This document shows, piece after piece, positions 53,075 to 64,000 of a stretch of DNA of 64,000 nt. Position numbers and translations under genes: made by a program. Positions within the stretch are counted from its first letter, which is position 1. Each line of letters starts with the position of its first letter. Origin of the DNA: Nicotiana tabacum (taxonomy: Eukaryota > Streptophyta > Magnoliopsida > Solanales > Solanaceae). The notes beneath the pieces were generated by a model. The model ran no database searches, was not told where the DNA came from, and worked only from the letters and a program-made list of their open reading frames with translations. Location of the stretch: the NCBI RefSeq assembly GCF_000715075.1, contig NC_134094.1:81545120-81609119 (forward strand), read 5' to 3'.

Positions 53075-55128
53075 TGTGATGACCTGATAGGTCATCTAAA
53101 ATTTAATATTCACTTCTGTGTTTTGAGACTTCAAATAGCACAACTCAGATTTCCTCGACTTGCGTGCACACTCTGTATAATATTTTGGGTAGTTTTTTTG
53201 TGAAAAATTGATAAAAATATGAATTTGTGCTTTAAAACTAACTTAAGTTGACTTCGGTCAACATTTTGAGCAAACAGACCCGAATCAGTATTTTCAAAGT
53301 TCCGGTAGTTCCGTATCGTAATTTGGGACTTAGGTGTATGCCTGGAATTTAATTTGGAGGTTTCTAGCTCGAGTTATCGTCATTTATTAAAAATTAGAAA
53401 TTTGAAAGCTTAAAGATTATCAAGTTTGACCGTGAATTTGACTTTATCGATATTGGACTCGGATTGAGATTCTGAGAGTTGGAATAGCTCTGTTATGCCA
53501 TTCATGACTTGTGTGCCAAATTTGAAATCATTCCGGATTCATTTAATACGTTTCGGCACGGGTTTTGTAAACTGAAACTTTCTGAATCGATGTGTGAATT
53601 ATAATTTCGATGTTATTTGATGTGATTTGAGACCCCGAGTAAGTCTGTATTATGTTACGGGACTTGTTGAAATATTTGGACGAGATCTCGAGGTGCTCAG
53701 GTGAGTTTCCGACGAGTTTCAGACCATTTTTGTTCAAGAACACAGGCCTGGTTCTGGTATGTCACACCTTCACAATTTTGGCCGCAGGTGTGTGATCTCT
53801 TATGAGGCAATGTCGCTTTTGTGACTTTTAGGCCAGGGGAGAATTTTCGCTTCTGCGAAGCTTGGGACTCAAGTGTGATGCCCGCTTCTGCGGTGCCATG
53901 ATCACAGATGCGATCTTTCGCGCTTTTGCGGTTCCCTTCACGCATCTGCGCAGTTGCTTCTGCGATGTGAAGGTCAGCAGATGCGGTCTTCTGCTTGGCT
54001 ACCCTGTTCCGTATATACGAGCCTTGTCTCGCAAATGCGAAAATTTGTCCGCAGATGCGGAAATGCTGGACAGAACACATAAAATCGGGTGTTAGCCATT
54101 TTTACTCATTTTTGAGTTTTGAGTCTCGGATTTGGGCGATTCCAAAGGGGTTTTTCACGACTTCGACTTGGGTAAGTGTTCTATGTCCAAAAGTGATTAT
54201 ATATCATAAATCCATATTTATATTTATCGTTTATTTTGGATTTAGATGAAAAAAATTGGAGTTTTTGTAAAACTTTCGAAAAAACGAAAATTTAGGATTT
54301 GAAAGACAATCCGATGTCGGAATTCGATAATTTTAATATGGTTGAATTCGTATCGGAAAGGGTGTCCGGATTTCTTTATTTTTTGCCGGGTTCCAAAAAG
54401 TGGGCCATACATTGACTTTTTCGAAAATGACTTAAATTAAGTCTCTTTTGAATTGTGAATAATTTCTAGAGCTCAAATTGAATTGTTGGTAAATAATTTG
54501 TTAGGTTTGATTGGTTTGGAGAATAATTCGAAAGGAAAGTCGTGGTTGAGTGATCAATTGAAATTACAAAATAAGGTAGGTGTTGTGGTTAACCTTGACT
54601 TGAGGGAATAGAACCCTTGGATTATTTGTTATGCGAATTTCATGTGTAATGGCGTATAGGCGAGGTGACGAGTGTCTATACGTCGTCAAATTGATTGTTT
54701 GCATATTTATCTGAAAATCATAAATTATTTTAAATTATGAATTAATTATTATATTAATTATTTCTCTCTTATTTCTTGTCCAATATTATGTCTTGAATTC
54801 ATGCTATAATTGTTACATGCTTATTTGACTTATGTGTCTTAATTGCTACTTGACATTTAACATATTAAATATCAAATTGCTTATTTTCTCCCTGATTTTC
54901 ACAATTAATTTCTACTTGTCATTACTTGTATCCTAAATAAATCATAATTTTTATATGTCTTGTTGTATAATAATTTCTTATTAATGTGTTATTTATTGGA
55001 GTATTTTTACATTTAAGAATTGTTAACTTATATTGTTGGAGCGGGTTGCACACCTCAACGAATTTATGTTAAGTTTATATTGTTGGAGCGGGTTGCACTC
55101 CGCAACGGATTAAATCATGAATTATTTT
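53075..55128 (+). repeat. Truncated 3' LTR of Gypsy E
   Basis: Starts TGTGATGACCTGATAGGTC and follows the 5' LTR for about 2 kb, including the GCAGATGCGG cluster (53780-54065). It ends in the GCGGGTTGCACTCCGC array. The last about 0.9 kb of the LTR and its terminal ACA are missing. One difference from the 5' LTR is an insertion with TCTTGAATTCATGCTATAAT at about 54791. Confidence 0.85.
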
Positions 55129-55298
55129 CCAACTTAGAGCTTCTAAAATGAGAAACATTCTTCCAAATAAATCTCGAATCGCTCGAAAATCGAAATCAAC
55201 CATTCACGCAAGTCATATTACATAATATGAAACTACTCAAAGTCTCAAACCACTGAATGGAATGCAAAAGCTCAAAACGACCAGTCGGATCGTTACAT

Positions 55299-57907
55299 AT
55301 CGAGTGGTGGTTTTTTTCCACCTACTAGTCTCGCTGCACGTGCGTTGCACGTGTATTCCAGATCATTTATTACAAAATATATATACTAAAAATTGTAAGT
55401 GCATGTTCGAAAAATATTTACTTAGTTATATGTAACAAATTTAAATAGATAAGCTAGCATTCTCGCGTAACCTTTAGAACTTTTATGAATAAGTCAAAAG
55501 GCATACTCTTTGACAAACTCTAACTCTATTTTCTAGTCATCACGCTATCAATTAAATTTTGGTACATCTCCCTTTTGAAATTTGATTTCTCGAACAGACA
55601 ATATCAGAAGCAACATTCTTTGATCAACTTTTATCTTCTCTATATCCTTTAACCACATAGAATTATCAATTGTGCTTTGGCATAATTGTCTATTCAGAAT
55701 TGATTGTTCTTTTCTAATATATCCAAGTCTCTCCTTTTCTATTTTAATGTACATGTGATGCACATAATTTTTAACTTCTATCATATACACATATAAGTGA
55801 TATTTTATTATACATCTAAGTGTTATAGTCCAAATCGCATAAGTGGAAATGAAAGATTGAATTGCATAGTGAGTCTTTTTAGTCTAGTTATGAAAATTAG
55901 GAAATCAAATAAATAGAGTTAAGGAAAAGATCCATATATCACATTTACTATTCAAATGATTTATTTTTAATATTTTAATAAATTTTTAGAGCTTGATATC
56001 TTCCTCATATAACGATAATACTTTCTTCACATAAAGTTTATCACGACAAGGAACTCTCCTTCCTCTCCCCCATTTAACTACATTGGACTTAGATAATACA
56101 AACACAAACTCAACAAACAAATACTTATAAGAGGTGAAAAATGAATTAAAATTTGATAATTATTAGATAAGAAAAAAGCGTAGAAGGAATTAATATATTT
56201 ATTAAAATGAGAGATTTTAGTGTTGCATTGTCCCTTTATTTTTCTAAAACGATCCAAATATAATAAAAATGTATTGTCCCAATTTGTAAGAAGTATATTA
56301 CCTACATTAATTTTACTTGAGGAATGTAACAAAGTAAAAGCGATAGAATAGGGACTTACAGAATTAACGAAGATATATGTGTAATTTCATCTTTCTCAAA
56401 TATAATAAGAATCTTGACTGCAAGAGAAAGAAGAAGAGAATAGTTGAGTTACAAGTTATATGACGATATCTTTCATCCAATTTCATTTATATTCTAGAGC
56501 TATTTATATTGCGGAAGACTATTTCGTCATACAACTCATTGGTTATTGGATATTAAATTTACCTTAAACAATTGAAATATATTCAAGCTTGTGTAAATTG
56601 AGAATGATATTAGATATCCTGATCTCCACTTGATCATGCCTTTGTAGCGTTTAAAATTTATTGGAGAGCATGATTAAAACATTAACACATTACATGCTTT
56701 TGTTTAATTGAGTTCATGCTTAAGTAGTTCATTTATGACCTCTAGTCTTGTCGGTGCTCAGTCTTTTATGATGAAGAATAAATAAAATATATTATGTGAA
56801 TGTCCTAAACACTATGTTTGACATAAATATCAGTTTTGGCAATAGTACTTAATTGAATACACGTCCTTATAACCATATACAGTTCACAAAGAAAGAATTG
56901 AAGCACCCCTCGAGCCTTAAAACATAAAAGGTTATATTTAATATGTTTAAAAACTTAGAATTTTCTTTTTAACAAACAGAAAAAAAAAACATACGTCGAA
57001 ACAAACCCGCATAAAAAAGCATAAGATTAAGAGTATCTAGTAAACTTACTTTTGTCACAGGTTCAAGTTGACGTGAATACAGAAATTGAAGTGTAAAAAT
57101 TGTGAACATCAATCCTAGTGTATGTATATGCACGAAAATCTAAAAAGTTGATAATATGTTTCCTTTGGCAGCGTTGAGATACCCCAAGAATTTGACAGTG
57201 GACACCGACCAATTTTGTATGTGAAGAGTCCAGGAGAAAATCATGGGAATCTTAACGTGAATAAGGTTCTCTATACCAATGGAATGACACGAGAACAATT
57301 TTCCCAATGGCGGCAAAATGATTTAACTCTTGAAACATAATCCCGCTTCCTGGACTTTCGATTTGGCTTTGCTACTTTCTTTTTGTTGGCCAACGGTTGG
57401 ATTCTTACTCATTAAAAGGACACAACCTTTTATAAAAGACACTTAATTTTCTTCTTCTTAATTAATACTATTATTTAGTAATAAATAAATAATTTTATAG
57501 GCGGGGAATTTAGGTTATTTAAAAGGATATTTTAGTAATTTAACTTTTAACTTTTAAGGTTTTCACCTTTATAATAATATAGATAATTAAACACAAAAGT
57601 AGATTCAAAAGATGGAGTTAAAAGGAGCTTTACCAAATTCCATAGTTCTTTTTGGGATGAATATTAGATTATCCAAACATTCAGAAAAGGAACACTTGTT
57701 TTTAACCATGAACTCTAATTTGTAAGTTCACTAGTCATTCTTTATCATGAGTTGGGTTATGTATGAAGAAGTATTGCATTTCCTTCAATTCTTTGGACAT
57801 CTAGAAATAACCTGTTGAGACGGATTCTAGGATTTAAACTTAGTGGATTTAAAGTTCTTAGTTCTTTGAAAAGGGTTCAAAATTTAAGATTTATAATGGG
57901 GTTCAAA

Positions 57908-57946
<39 letters not shown>

Positions 57947-58440
57947 TGTGTGTGTATAAATTTAATTGAACTCACTCCTAAAACTCTAGGTCTGCTTCTG
58001 TACGTACCTTTAGCACCAGTACTGTTAATGAGAGTACAAAATATGGCCAAAAGCATACCAAGCTTTCTTTACAGATACTTCAATAGTTGGACCATCAGCA
58101 GCAACATCAAGTTCAATAGCAACAGCTCTAACGAGATGAGTATTTGAAAAGGGACTCCAACCGGTCCACCCGACATGACACTATAGCCTGCCCTAGCTAG
58201 GTCAAGGCAGAATTCACGGCCAAGACCGCCAGATGCACCGGTGACAAACACTACTTTGCCTCCAATTGTCGCTATGGCTCCAAATGGTCTCACACATTGC
58301 TCTTTTTTTGAGTCTCTTGATCATTTGAAGATGGCTCAACATATTCTAGTACTTGATTTGATATTGCTATGAGAACTGCTAGGAGTGTTTTGGTGTTTAT
58401 TATGCATATTCTAATCTAAGATGTACATTTATAGGATTCA
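55299..58440 (-). pseudogene. Second, broken copy of the SDR gene
   Basis: Reading leftward from 58440 this matches the SDR gene at 9256-11550: promoter block with TATA, exon 1 (about 58310-58015), intron 1 (about 58010-57584) and the first about 24 bp of exon 2 (55322-55299). Both ATG codons of the intact gene are altered, and exon 1 has lost about 40 bp in two places (near 58150 and 58180). The cofactor motif (TGASGGLG) survives. A Helitron lies between intron 1 and exon 2. The outer end of LTR C replaces the rest of exon 2 and all of exon 3. A (TA)n(TG)n tract (57917-57955) lies in intron 1. Confidence 0.85.
55325..57583 (-). mobile_element. Helitron 2, non-autonomous, 2.3 kb, at an intron-exon junction
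   Basis: On the minus strand it begins TCTATATTATTATAAAGG (57583) and ends GAGACTAG (55325), between host A and T. A perfect terminal hairpin, stem CACGTGC with a 3-base loop (55337-55353), lies 8 bp before the CTAG. The joined flanks read CCACCTA and TAATTAAACACAAAAG, matching the exon 2 / intron 1 boundary of the SDR gene. No Rep/helicase is present. Confidence 0.88.
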
Positions 58441-58918
58441 ATTTGTAAATATTAGAACAGACAATTGAACGGGGACATAAGTTCTTCCAAATTTAATAGA
58501 AAAATGTACGTTTTATGTTCTGAAGCTTTGGTTTGTGAATTGGTCTGGTCATTATAATGGGTTGATAGATTCCAGCTAGGTTGTCAAGTAGACATAATGC
58601 AGATTTTTTTGTTTTCTTTCTTTCAAAATAACAGCCCCCAACCCTATAAGTTTCATCACTGAAAGAACTAAAAATAAATAAATTGGGGAAGTAGCATCAC
58701 GCCTTATATCCCCATTACAACTTACTTCCTTTGTCCCATGTCATGTGATGTTGTTGGACTACACTAGAAATTCAAGAAAGAGAAAAATTTGATACTACTG
58801 ATCTGAAATAAGTCATAAATAGAAGTATAATTAATCTCTTCATCTTCATGCTCGTTCCAAGCTCGAAGTACCATTTGTACAAATAAGAATCCCCTTCTTT
58901 ATATGATTAATCTTCATT

Positions 58919-59658
58919 TACTACTAGAAACCCGGTAAAAATCGATCAAAAAAATCGACCAACGTTGGTCGGTAATGGCAAAAAACCGACCAAAACGCGA
59001 CCATTTACGTATGGACGATATTTTTGTGGTCGGAAAGGAATACCGACCAAAGTTGGTCGGAAATTACCGACCAACTTTGGTCGGTCAATTAAATTCAAAA
59101 AAAAAATATTGCAAAAAAAAACGACCAAAGTTGGTCAGTATTTTAATTATGTAATAAAAAGATTCACCATCTGGGAATCGAACCAGGGTCTGTACTGTGG
59201 CAAGATACTATTTTACCACTAGACCATTGGTACATTTTGTTTTAAGACTGTCTTTTATTTGATTTATACTCTTTAATTATATTTTCGTACAAAAATAACC
59301 GACCAAAGTTGGTCGGTTTTATTAAAAAGTAAAATTACCGACCAAAGTTGGTCGGTTTTTTTAAATGACCCGCCGAATTAACCGACCAATTTTGGTCGGT
59401 TTTTTTAATATCAATTTTTATTTATTTTAATTGAAAAACCGACCAAAGTTGGTCGGTTTCTTGAAATATAAATTTTGCGGGACTCAAAAATAGTTTCCCG
59501 CATTTTTGCGCTAAAGAAAACCGACCAAAGTTGGTCGGCTTCGTAAAAAAAAAATTAAAAAAAAATATTTTGAAAAATCGACCAACTTTGGTCGGTTTTT
59601 TGATCAACCAAAGTTGGTCGGTCGACCTTGGTCAGTTTTTGCCAAATTTCTAGTAGTG
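58919..59658. mobile_element. Short CACTA derivative (740 bp) carrying a tRNA-like sequence
   Basis: Ends are TACTACTAGAAA (first C changed to T) and the complement of CACTACTAGAAA, with a 3-bp duplication ATT (58916-58918, 59659-59661). About ten copies of CCGACCAAAGTTGGTCGG fill both sides, the same motif class as in the 5.4-kb CACTA element. It has no coding capacity. The centre holds a tRNA-Gly-like sequence (59164-59233). Confidence 0.9.
59164..59233 (-). tRNA. tRNA-Gly(GCC)-like sequence within a CACTA element, probably decayed
   Basis: The minus strand follows plant tRNA-Gly(GCC) over its whole length. An A box (TGGTCTAGTGG), an anticodon loop TTGCCAC with anticodon GCC, and a B box (GGTTCGATTCC) are all present. 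The T arm pairs. The acceptor stem is damaged: the outer pair is G-A, the second is a wobble, and the seventh is A-A. It is likely a pseudo-tRNA whose internal Pol III promoter may still be intact. Confidence 0.7.
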
Positions 59659-60019
59659 ATTATATAAGATCCCTAGCGCAATTACTTAGAAGTACATTTT
59701 GTGTTATAGTCCCATGATCCTGAATCGATCTTACCTAGGATCTCAAATCCCAAGTTTGTTTATGAAGAGCGAATGTAATTTGTGTCTATACTTGATTTTC
59801 TCTTGTGTAGCTATAAATCATCTCATTAATAGTGAAACGAAAAGTTTAAAGTTAACTTTTTTTATAAATATAAAAAATCGTCATTTTTTTTGGCACAGCT
59901 TAAAACGGAAAGAACATCACATAAAATGGGACAGTGGAGTATTACAATATACTAATTTTGGAGACATTTGACTAAGACCATCCCCTTATGAGGTCATTCC
60001 TGTCAGTCACCCTCTTTTC

Positions 60020-60113
60020 TATAATGACCCGACCGGTCCTTATGAGTTTCAGAATCATATTTCCTAATTTGATGCTTCTCACAGGTTGCTTTGATATTTG
60101 CAACTTGTGGGAA
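60020..60113 (+). repeat. Fragment of a Gypsy LTR start
   Basis: ATAATGACCCGACCGGTCC resembles the first bases of LTRs D and F. Only about 90 bp are present before the next LTR end. Confidence 0.5.
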
Positions 60114-60734
60114 TGTCACGATCCAAAATGACCAATCGGTCGCAATGGCGCCTAACGCATTTGCTGGGCAAGTCAAACATAAAAATAACGAATCATGATA
60201 ACAGAAATGACGAAAATGATACAAGTCTAAAGCTTTCAATATAACATAAGAGCATCGATACATAATAAATCCCCCAGAACTGGTAAATACAGAGTCATGA
60301 GCTCTAAAACGAAAATACAAGTCTAAAATACCCAAATAACAATACTGTATGAATGAAAGACAACAATACAAAATGAAAAGAGACGCTAAGACCGCGGACG
60401 AGAGGAAGTTCTACCTCGTCTCTCCAAGATAATTCAACAATAAGTCTCAGCTACTAGTGGCTCGATCCAACACCTGGATCTGCACAATTAAGTGCAGAAT
60501 GCAGTATGAGTACAACCGATCCCATGTACTCAACAAGTATCATAACTAACCTCAGCAAGGTAATAGAAGTAAGAATTGTAAATGATACTCACTAATCACA
60601 TGTACAGTTCATTAATTCTAAATTAAATATTATATCACATAATACTAAATATCTCACGCAAACTTGTCTTGGATGCTTCCATTGTTGTTGGCTTTAGTAT
60701 TTTATTAAAGGAATACTTTAAAAGTAAAATAAAG
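60114..60734 (-). mobile_element. Terminal part of a minus-strand Gypsy LTR
   Basis: TGTCACGATCCAAAATGACC is the inverse of the usual LTR 3' end. The sequence continues with LTR-like text (CACATGTACTCAACAAGTAT) until the inverted-repeat structure at 60735. It may resume at 63529, but I could not show this. Confidence 0.55.
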
Positions 60735-63528
60735 TGTGACGACCCGATAGGTCATTTTGAACACTAACCCCCCTTATTTTCGTGTTTCGATACCTCCACT
60801 AGCTTCATTTGGTGATTCTTGATTTGCGTGCATGGTCCGTGTCTTTTTCCAAAAAGTTTTACATAAAAATTTTAAAATAATGTGATATTTTGGCTTTAAA
60901 AATAACGTGAGTTGATACGGTCAATAGTTTGGGTAAACGACCACGAATCAGTGTTTTGACGATTCTGGTAGATTTGTATTGTGATTTTTGGACTTTGGCA
61001 TATGCTTGGTATTGAGTTCGGAGGTCCCTAGGTTGATTTGACTTGTTTTGCTCGAAAGTTAGCAATTTGAATGTTTGAAAATTTCTTAGGTTTGACTGTA
61101 GGTTGACTTTATAGTTAACAGGTTCGATTTTAGTTTTGGGACTTGGTATAGATTTTTTTTGGTATTTGAAACTTGTGTGGAAAATTCGGTGCAATGCGGA
61201 GTTAGTTTGATAGGATTCGGATGCCTGGTTCTGATTTTAAAGGCTCTTGAGTTTTCTTTGAAATTGCATGTGTTTTGATGTCCGATTCGTAGATATAGAT
61301 GTTATTTTTGTGTTTTGATCATGCGAGTGAGTTTGTATGATGCTATTACACTTGTGTGCATATTTAGATTGGATTCTGAGGGGCTCGAGTGTGCTTCGGA
61401 TAGTTCTTGGATCGTTTTGGACTTGTAAAACTATTTTTTCTGGTGTCTGTTGCTTTGTGCTTCGCGATCGCGAAGCGGAAACTGGGGTTGGGGGATAGTT
61501 TCTCTTCACGAACGCAAGAGGCCAATCACAACCACAAAGCAGTGGGGGGGCTTGCCCTTCGTGAATGCGACAGGCATCTCGCGAACGCAATGCCTTAGGG
61601 ATTGCGGGGGGACGACTGTTTGCTCTTCTTCGCGAACGCAAACCATGGGTCGTGAATGCGAATTCCTGGCTGGGGAGAAGCCTTCGCGAACGCGAAGATA
61701 GCCTCGCGAATGCGAAGGCCAAAGGGCTACTACTCTTCGCGAACGCATCAGGTGCTTCACGAACGCGAAGAACACCTAACGCTCAGATATTTAAAGTGTC
61801 AAGAGACGGGATTTGACAACTTTTCACCATATTTGAAAGCTAGAGCTCAGCATAGAGGCAATTTTGAGGAGGTTTTTCATTTCAAATTCATTGGTTAGTA
61901 ATTTTTAACTAGTTTTGATATTTTTTCATAATCACCCATTGATTTTAACCTTTAATCTAGGATTTCCATAATAGAAATTTGAGATTTGGGTAGAATTTAG
62001 AGATTTTGTAAAATTGAGATTTAGACCTCAAATTGAGGTCAGATTTGGAAACAAATCACATAACCAGATTCGGGGTGAATGGGTAATCAGAATTTTGTCC
62101 GAGTCTCGGGTTTTGACCAAGCAGGGCCGAGATTGACTTTTGTTGTATTGACTATTAAGCTTTAAGGCGTGATATTTCTCTTGTTTGTAACCTTGTTGTA
62201 AACTATTTGATCCATGTTTGAGGTCACGTAGAGGCTAATTCCCGGAATGAACTCGACAATTGCTTTTTTTTTTTCATGAAATTTCCCAATTTGAGCTATG
62301 ATAGCACACTTTATACATGCCTACACTTTAGCATGCCATTTATACTAGTCCAGGAGCATGAAATCTGATATTCATTCATCATATACATGTATTCTCGTAT
62401 AATTTCTTATGTGATATGATTTGGACTGGATGCCACTAACCACGCCAGGCGGACAGTGTTGTTATGTCTGTGACCACTCCAGATGGATTGTGTTGTTATG
62501 TGTGTGACCACACCAGGCGGATTGCGTTGTTATACCTTTGACCACACCGGGCATATTATGATATTGAGCATGTGACTACGCCGTGGTGGTAGCACGTTAA
62601 ATTGGCTGTGCTACATATGGATATGGATTTATCCCCTTAGGTCCACCCTATCATGTTCCTTCTTGTTGGTGTACACGCGAATTTAAGAAAAATTGATCGC
62701 CTGTGATCGCAAATATGAGTGACAGTTCGCAAAAACAAACCTTTTACTCACAAATGCAAGGTCACCCATCCCACGCCTTGCTCGCAAATGCGAACTTCTA
62801 TTCACAAAAGCGAGCAGACACCAGAAGCAAACATTGCACCAATAGTCCTTAAACTATCCAAACTCATTCTGTAGCACCTCTGAAACTCACCCGAGCCCCT
62901 CGAACTCCAAACCAAACATGCACACAAGTCTAAAAATATCATATGAACTCACTCGCGCAATCAAAATACCAAAACAACATTTAAAACCACAAACCGGACA
63001 TCAAAACGCATAAAATTCAAAGGAAAACTCAAGAACCTCTAAAATCACAACTAAGTGTCTGAATCCTATCAAACCAACTCCAAATTGCACCAAATTTTGT
63101 AGGCAAGTTTTAAATAGCAATACGGACCTATTTCAAGTTCTAAAACCAAAATACGAACCCGATAACCATAAAGTCAACCTACGGTCAAACCTAAAAAAAT
63201 TTCAAACATTCAAATTGATAACTTTTGGCAAAACAAGCCAAATCATTCTAGGGACCTCCGAATTCAATTTCGGACATACGTTTAAATCCAAAATCACAGT
63301 ACGAACCTACCAAAATCGTCAAAATATCGATCCGAGGCCGTTTACCAAGAATGTTGACCGTAGTCAACTCAAATGCCATTTTAAGTCAAATATCTATTTT
63401 TATATAAAAACTTTTCGGAAAAAGACGCGGACCACGCACACAATTAAGAAATATCAAATAAAGCTGATGGAGGTCTCGCAATATGGAAATAAAGGCTAGT
63501 ACTCAAAATGACCTATCGGGGCGTCACA
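60735..63528. repeat. Two Gypsy LTR fragments in inverted orientation (long inverted repeat)
   Basis: The left arm starts TGTGACGACCCGATAGGTC (60735) and the right arm ends with its complement, GACCTATCGGGGCGTCACA (63528, one change). The match continues inward for about 750-850 bp, to about 61500 on the left and about 62680 on the right, with moderate divergence. The spacer contains a TTCGCGAACGCGAAG cluster (61460-61775) and about four tandem GACCACACCAGGCGGATTG units (62438-62560). No coding sequence. Confidence 0.8.
61460..61775. repeat. TTCGCGAACGCGAAG palindromic cluster
   Basis: Repeated CGCGAACGC and TTCGCGA words on both strands, strongly GC-rich against an AT-rich background. Short open frames in all phases here are by-products of the composition. 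Confidence 0.8.
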
Positions 63529-63804
63529 ACTTTCATTTGGTATATGATTCATAGCTCAATTCATTACACCTTGGGAGTTATGACAATTTGAAATTAGGGC
63601 ATCTACGGCTAAAGTTATTTACTTCACTTAAACAATTCTAACTCATTCTAAACTGGTTCTCCCCTTTATTAAATACCCCTACTACCTTCGCAACATAAGG
63701 AATAGGTTCTACACACCTTCACAGCCTTTGACATTAGTTATAAGATACTACAGGTTCTTATACAATATCATATCGTGTTAATTGTATCATTACTAAACAA
63801 AAGT
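63529..63804. other. Noncoding stretch
   Basis: No gene or element recognised. Confidence 0.4.
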
Positions 63805-63960
63805 GGGTTGCTCTAGTGGTAAGCAATCTCCACTTCCAACCAAGAGGTTGTGAGTTCGGGTCACCCCAAGAGCAAGGTGGAAAGTTCTTGGAGGGAGGGA
63901 GTCGGGGGTCTATCGGAAACAGTCTCTCTACCCCAGAGTTGGGGTAAAGTTTGCGTACAT
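63805..63960 (+). mobile_element. TS-family SINE, 3' truncated
   Basis: GGGTTGCTCTAGTGGTAAGC begins a tRNA-derived head with an A box (63809-63820) and a B box (GTTCGGGTCAC, about 63853-63863). The body CAAGGTGGAAAGTTCTTGG and the block GGGTCTATCGGAAACAGTC follow. This is the well-known Solanaceae TS SINE. The usual 3' end with TTG repeats is absent. The sequence changes after TTTGCGTACAT. Confidence 0.85.
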
Positions 63961-63985
63961 TCACTACTAAGAAAAAGTAGTGAAT
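63959..63985. repeat. Perfect 10-bp hairpin at the SINE break
   Basis: ATTCACTACT, a 7-base AAGAAAA spacer, and AGTAGTGAAT. It contains CACTACTAAG, similar to a CACTA end. See findings. Confidence 0.75.
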
Positions 63986-64000
63986 GTTCTTTCACTTTCA

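Larger units (their letters stand above)
58725..59939. mobile_element. Stowaway-like element split by the CACTA derivative
   Basis: Left end CTTCCTTTGTCCCATGTCAT (58725) and right end CATCACATAAAATGGGACAG ending at 59939 are degenerate inverted repeats, with TA on both sides (58723-58724, 59940-59941). Without the CACTA insertion it is about 470 bp. The ends resemble the Stowaway form CTCC..TGTCCCATTTTATGTG. Confidence 0.6.

Noticed and set aside
55548..55790. 80-residue open frame inside Helitron 2
   Set aside because: No recognisable domain; could be a captured gene fragment but nothing supports it.
56078..56332. 84-residue open frame on the minus strand inside Helitron 2
   Set aside because: AT-rich, no Rep or helicase motifs, no support beyond being open.
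57815..58147. 110-residue open frame on the plus strand
   Set aside because: It crosses the (TA)n(TG)n tract and runs antisense to exon 1 of the SDR pseudogene.
61237..61898. Open frames up to 161 residues, Arg- and Ala-rich
   Set aside because: By-products of the TTCGCGAACGCG cluster, present in both strands and several frames.

Overview
This window is nuclear DNA from a flowering plant, almost certainly a member of the Solanaceae and most likely Nicotiana. The main pointers are a TS-type tRNA-derived SINE at the right end, a Tnt1-like Copia element at the left end, and Del/Tekay-like Gypsy elements with 2-3.7 kb LTRs full of GCAGATGCG-type repeats. The species call is inference. Only one intact host gene is visible: a three-exon short-chain dehydrogenase/reductase (SDR) on the minus strand (9256-11475). 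Nearly everything else is transposable elements, many nested.

Layout. 1-2064: Tnt1-like Copia with one LTR, minus strand, running off the left edge. 2415-8950: a shrunken second Copia (plus strand) whose 3' LTR is split by a 5.4-kb CACTA transposon (3379-8810, 3-bp duplication ACT). 9256-11560: the SDR gene, with an inverted-repeat element in intron 2. 11690-13455: a foldback DNA element and two Stowaway-like MITEs. 15493-17433: a solo LTR. 17940-29495: a gypsy-type transposon gene of the Transposase_28 kind, with its own TATA box and introns, broken by a Gypsy element on the minus strand (18375-25964), then a 3' minisatellite. 29496-55298: a minus-strand Gypsy LTR (called C here) cut into four pieces by a Helitron (31716-33835), a solo LTR (D, 35625-38834) and a 10-kb Gypsy element (E, 39581 to about 55128). 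E itself carries two solo LTRs inside its gag-pol (F 42916-45542, G 46640-49562).

55299-58440 is a second, broken copy of the SDR gene in the same orientation as the first. Its exon 2 stops after about 24 bp at the outer end of LTR C. A second Helitron (55325-57583) sits at the intron 1 / exon 2 junction. The two SDR copies therefore look like an old tandem duplicate separated by about 44 kb of serial insertions. 58725-59939 is a Stowaway-like element interrupted by a 740-bp CACTA derivative that carries a tRNA-Gly(GCC)-like sequence. 60114-63528 holds inverted LTR arms, and 63805-63960 is the SINE.

No operon-like co-operation exists here. The relations between parts are mainly of insertion order, which can be read from target-site duplications and from reading frames or exons that rejoin across insertions. 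I did not find a clear new biological system. The best leads are the tRNA-bearing CACTA element, the long LTR inverted repeat, the perfect 44-bp hairpin in the SDR intron, and the CACGTG array in solo LTR D.
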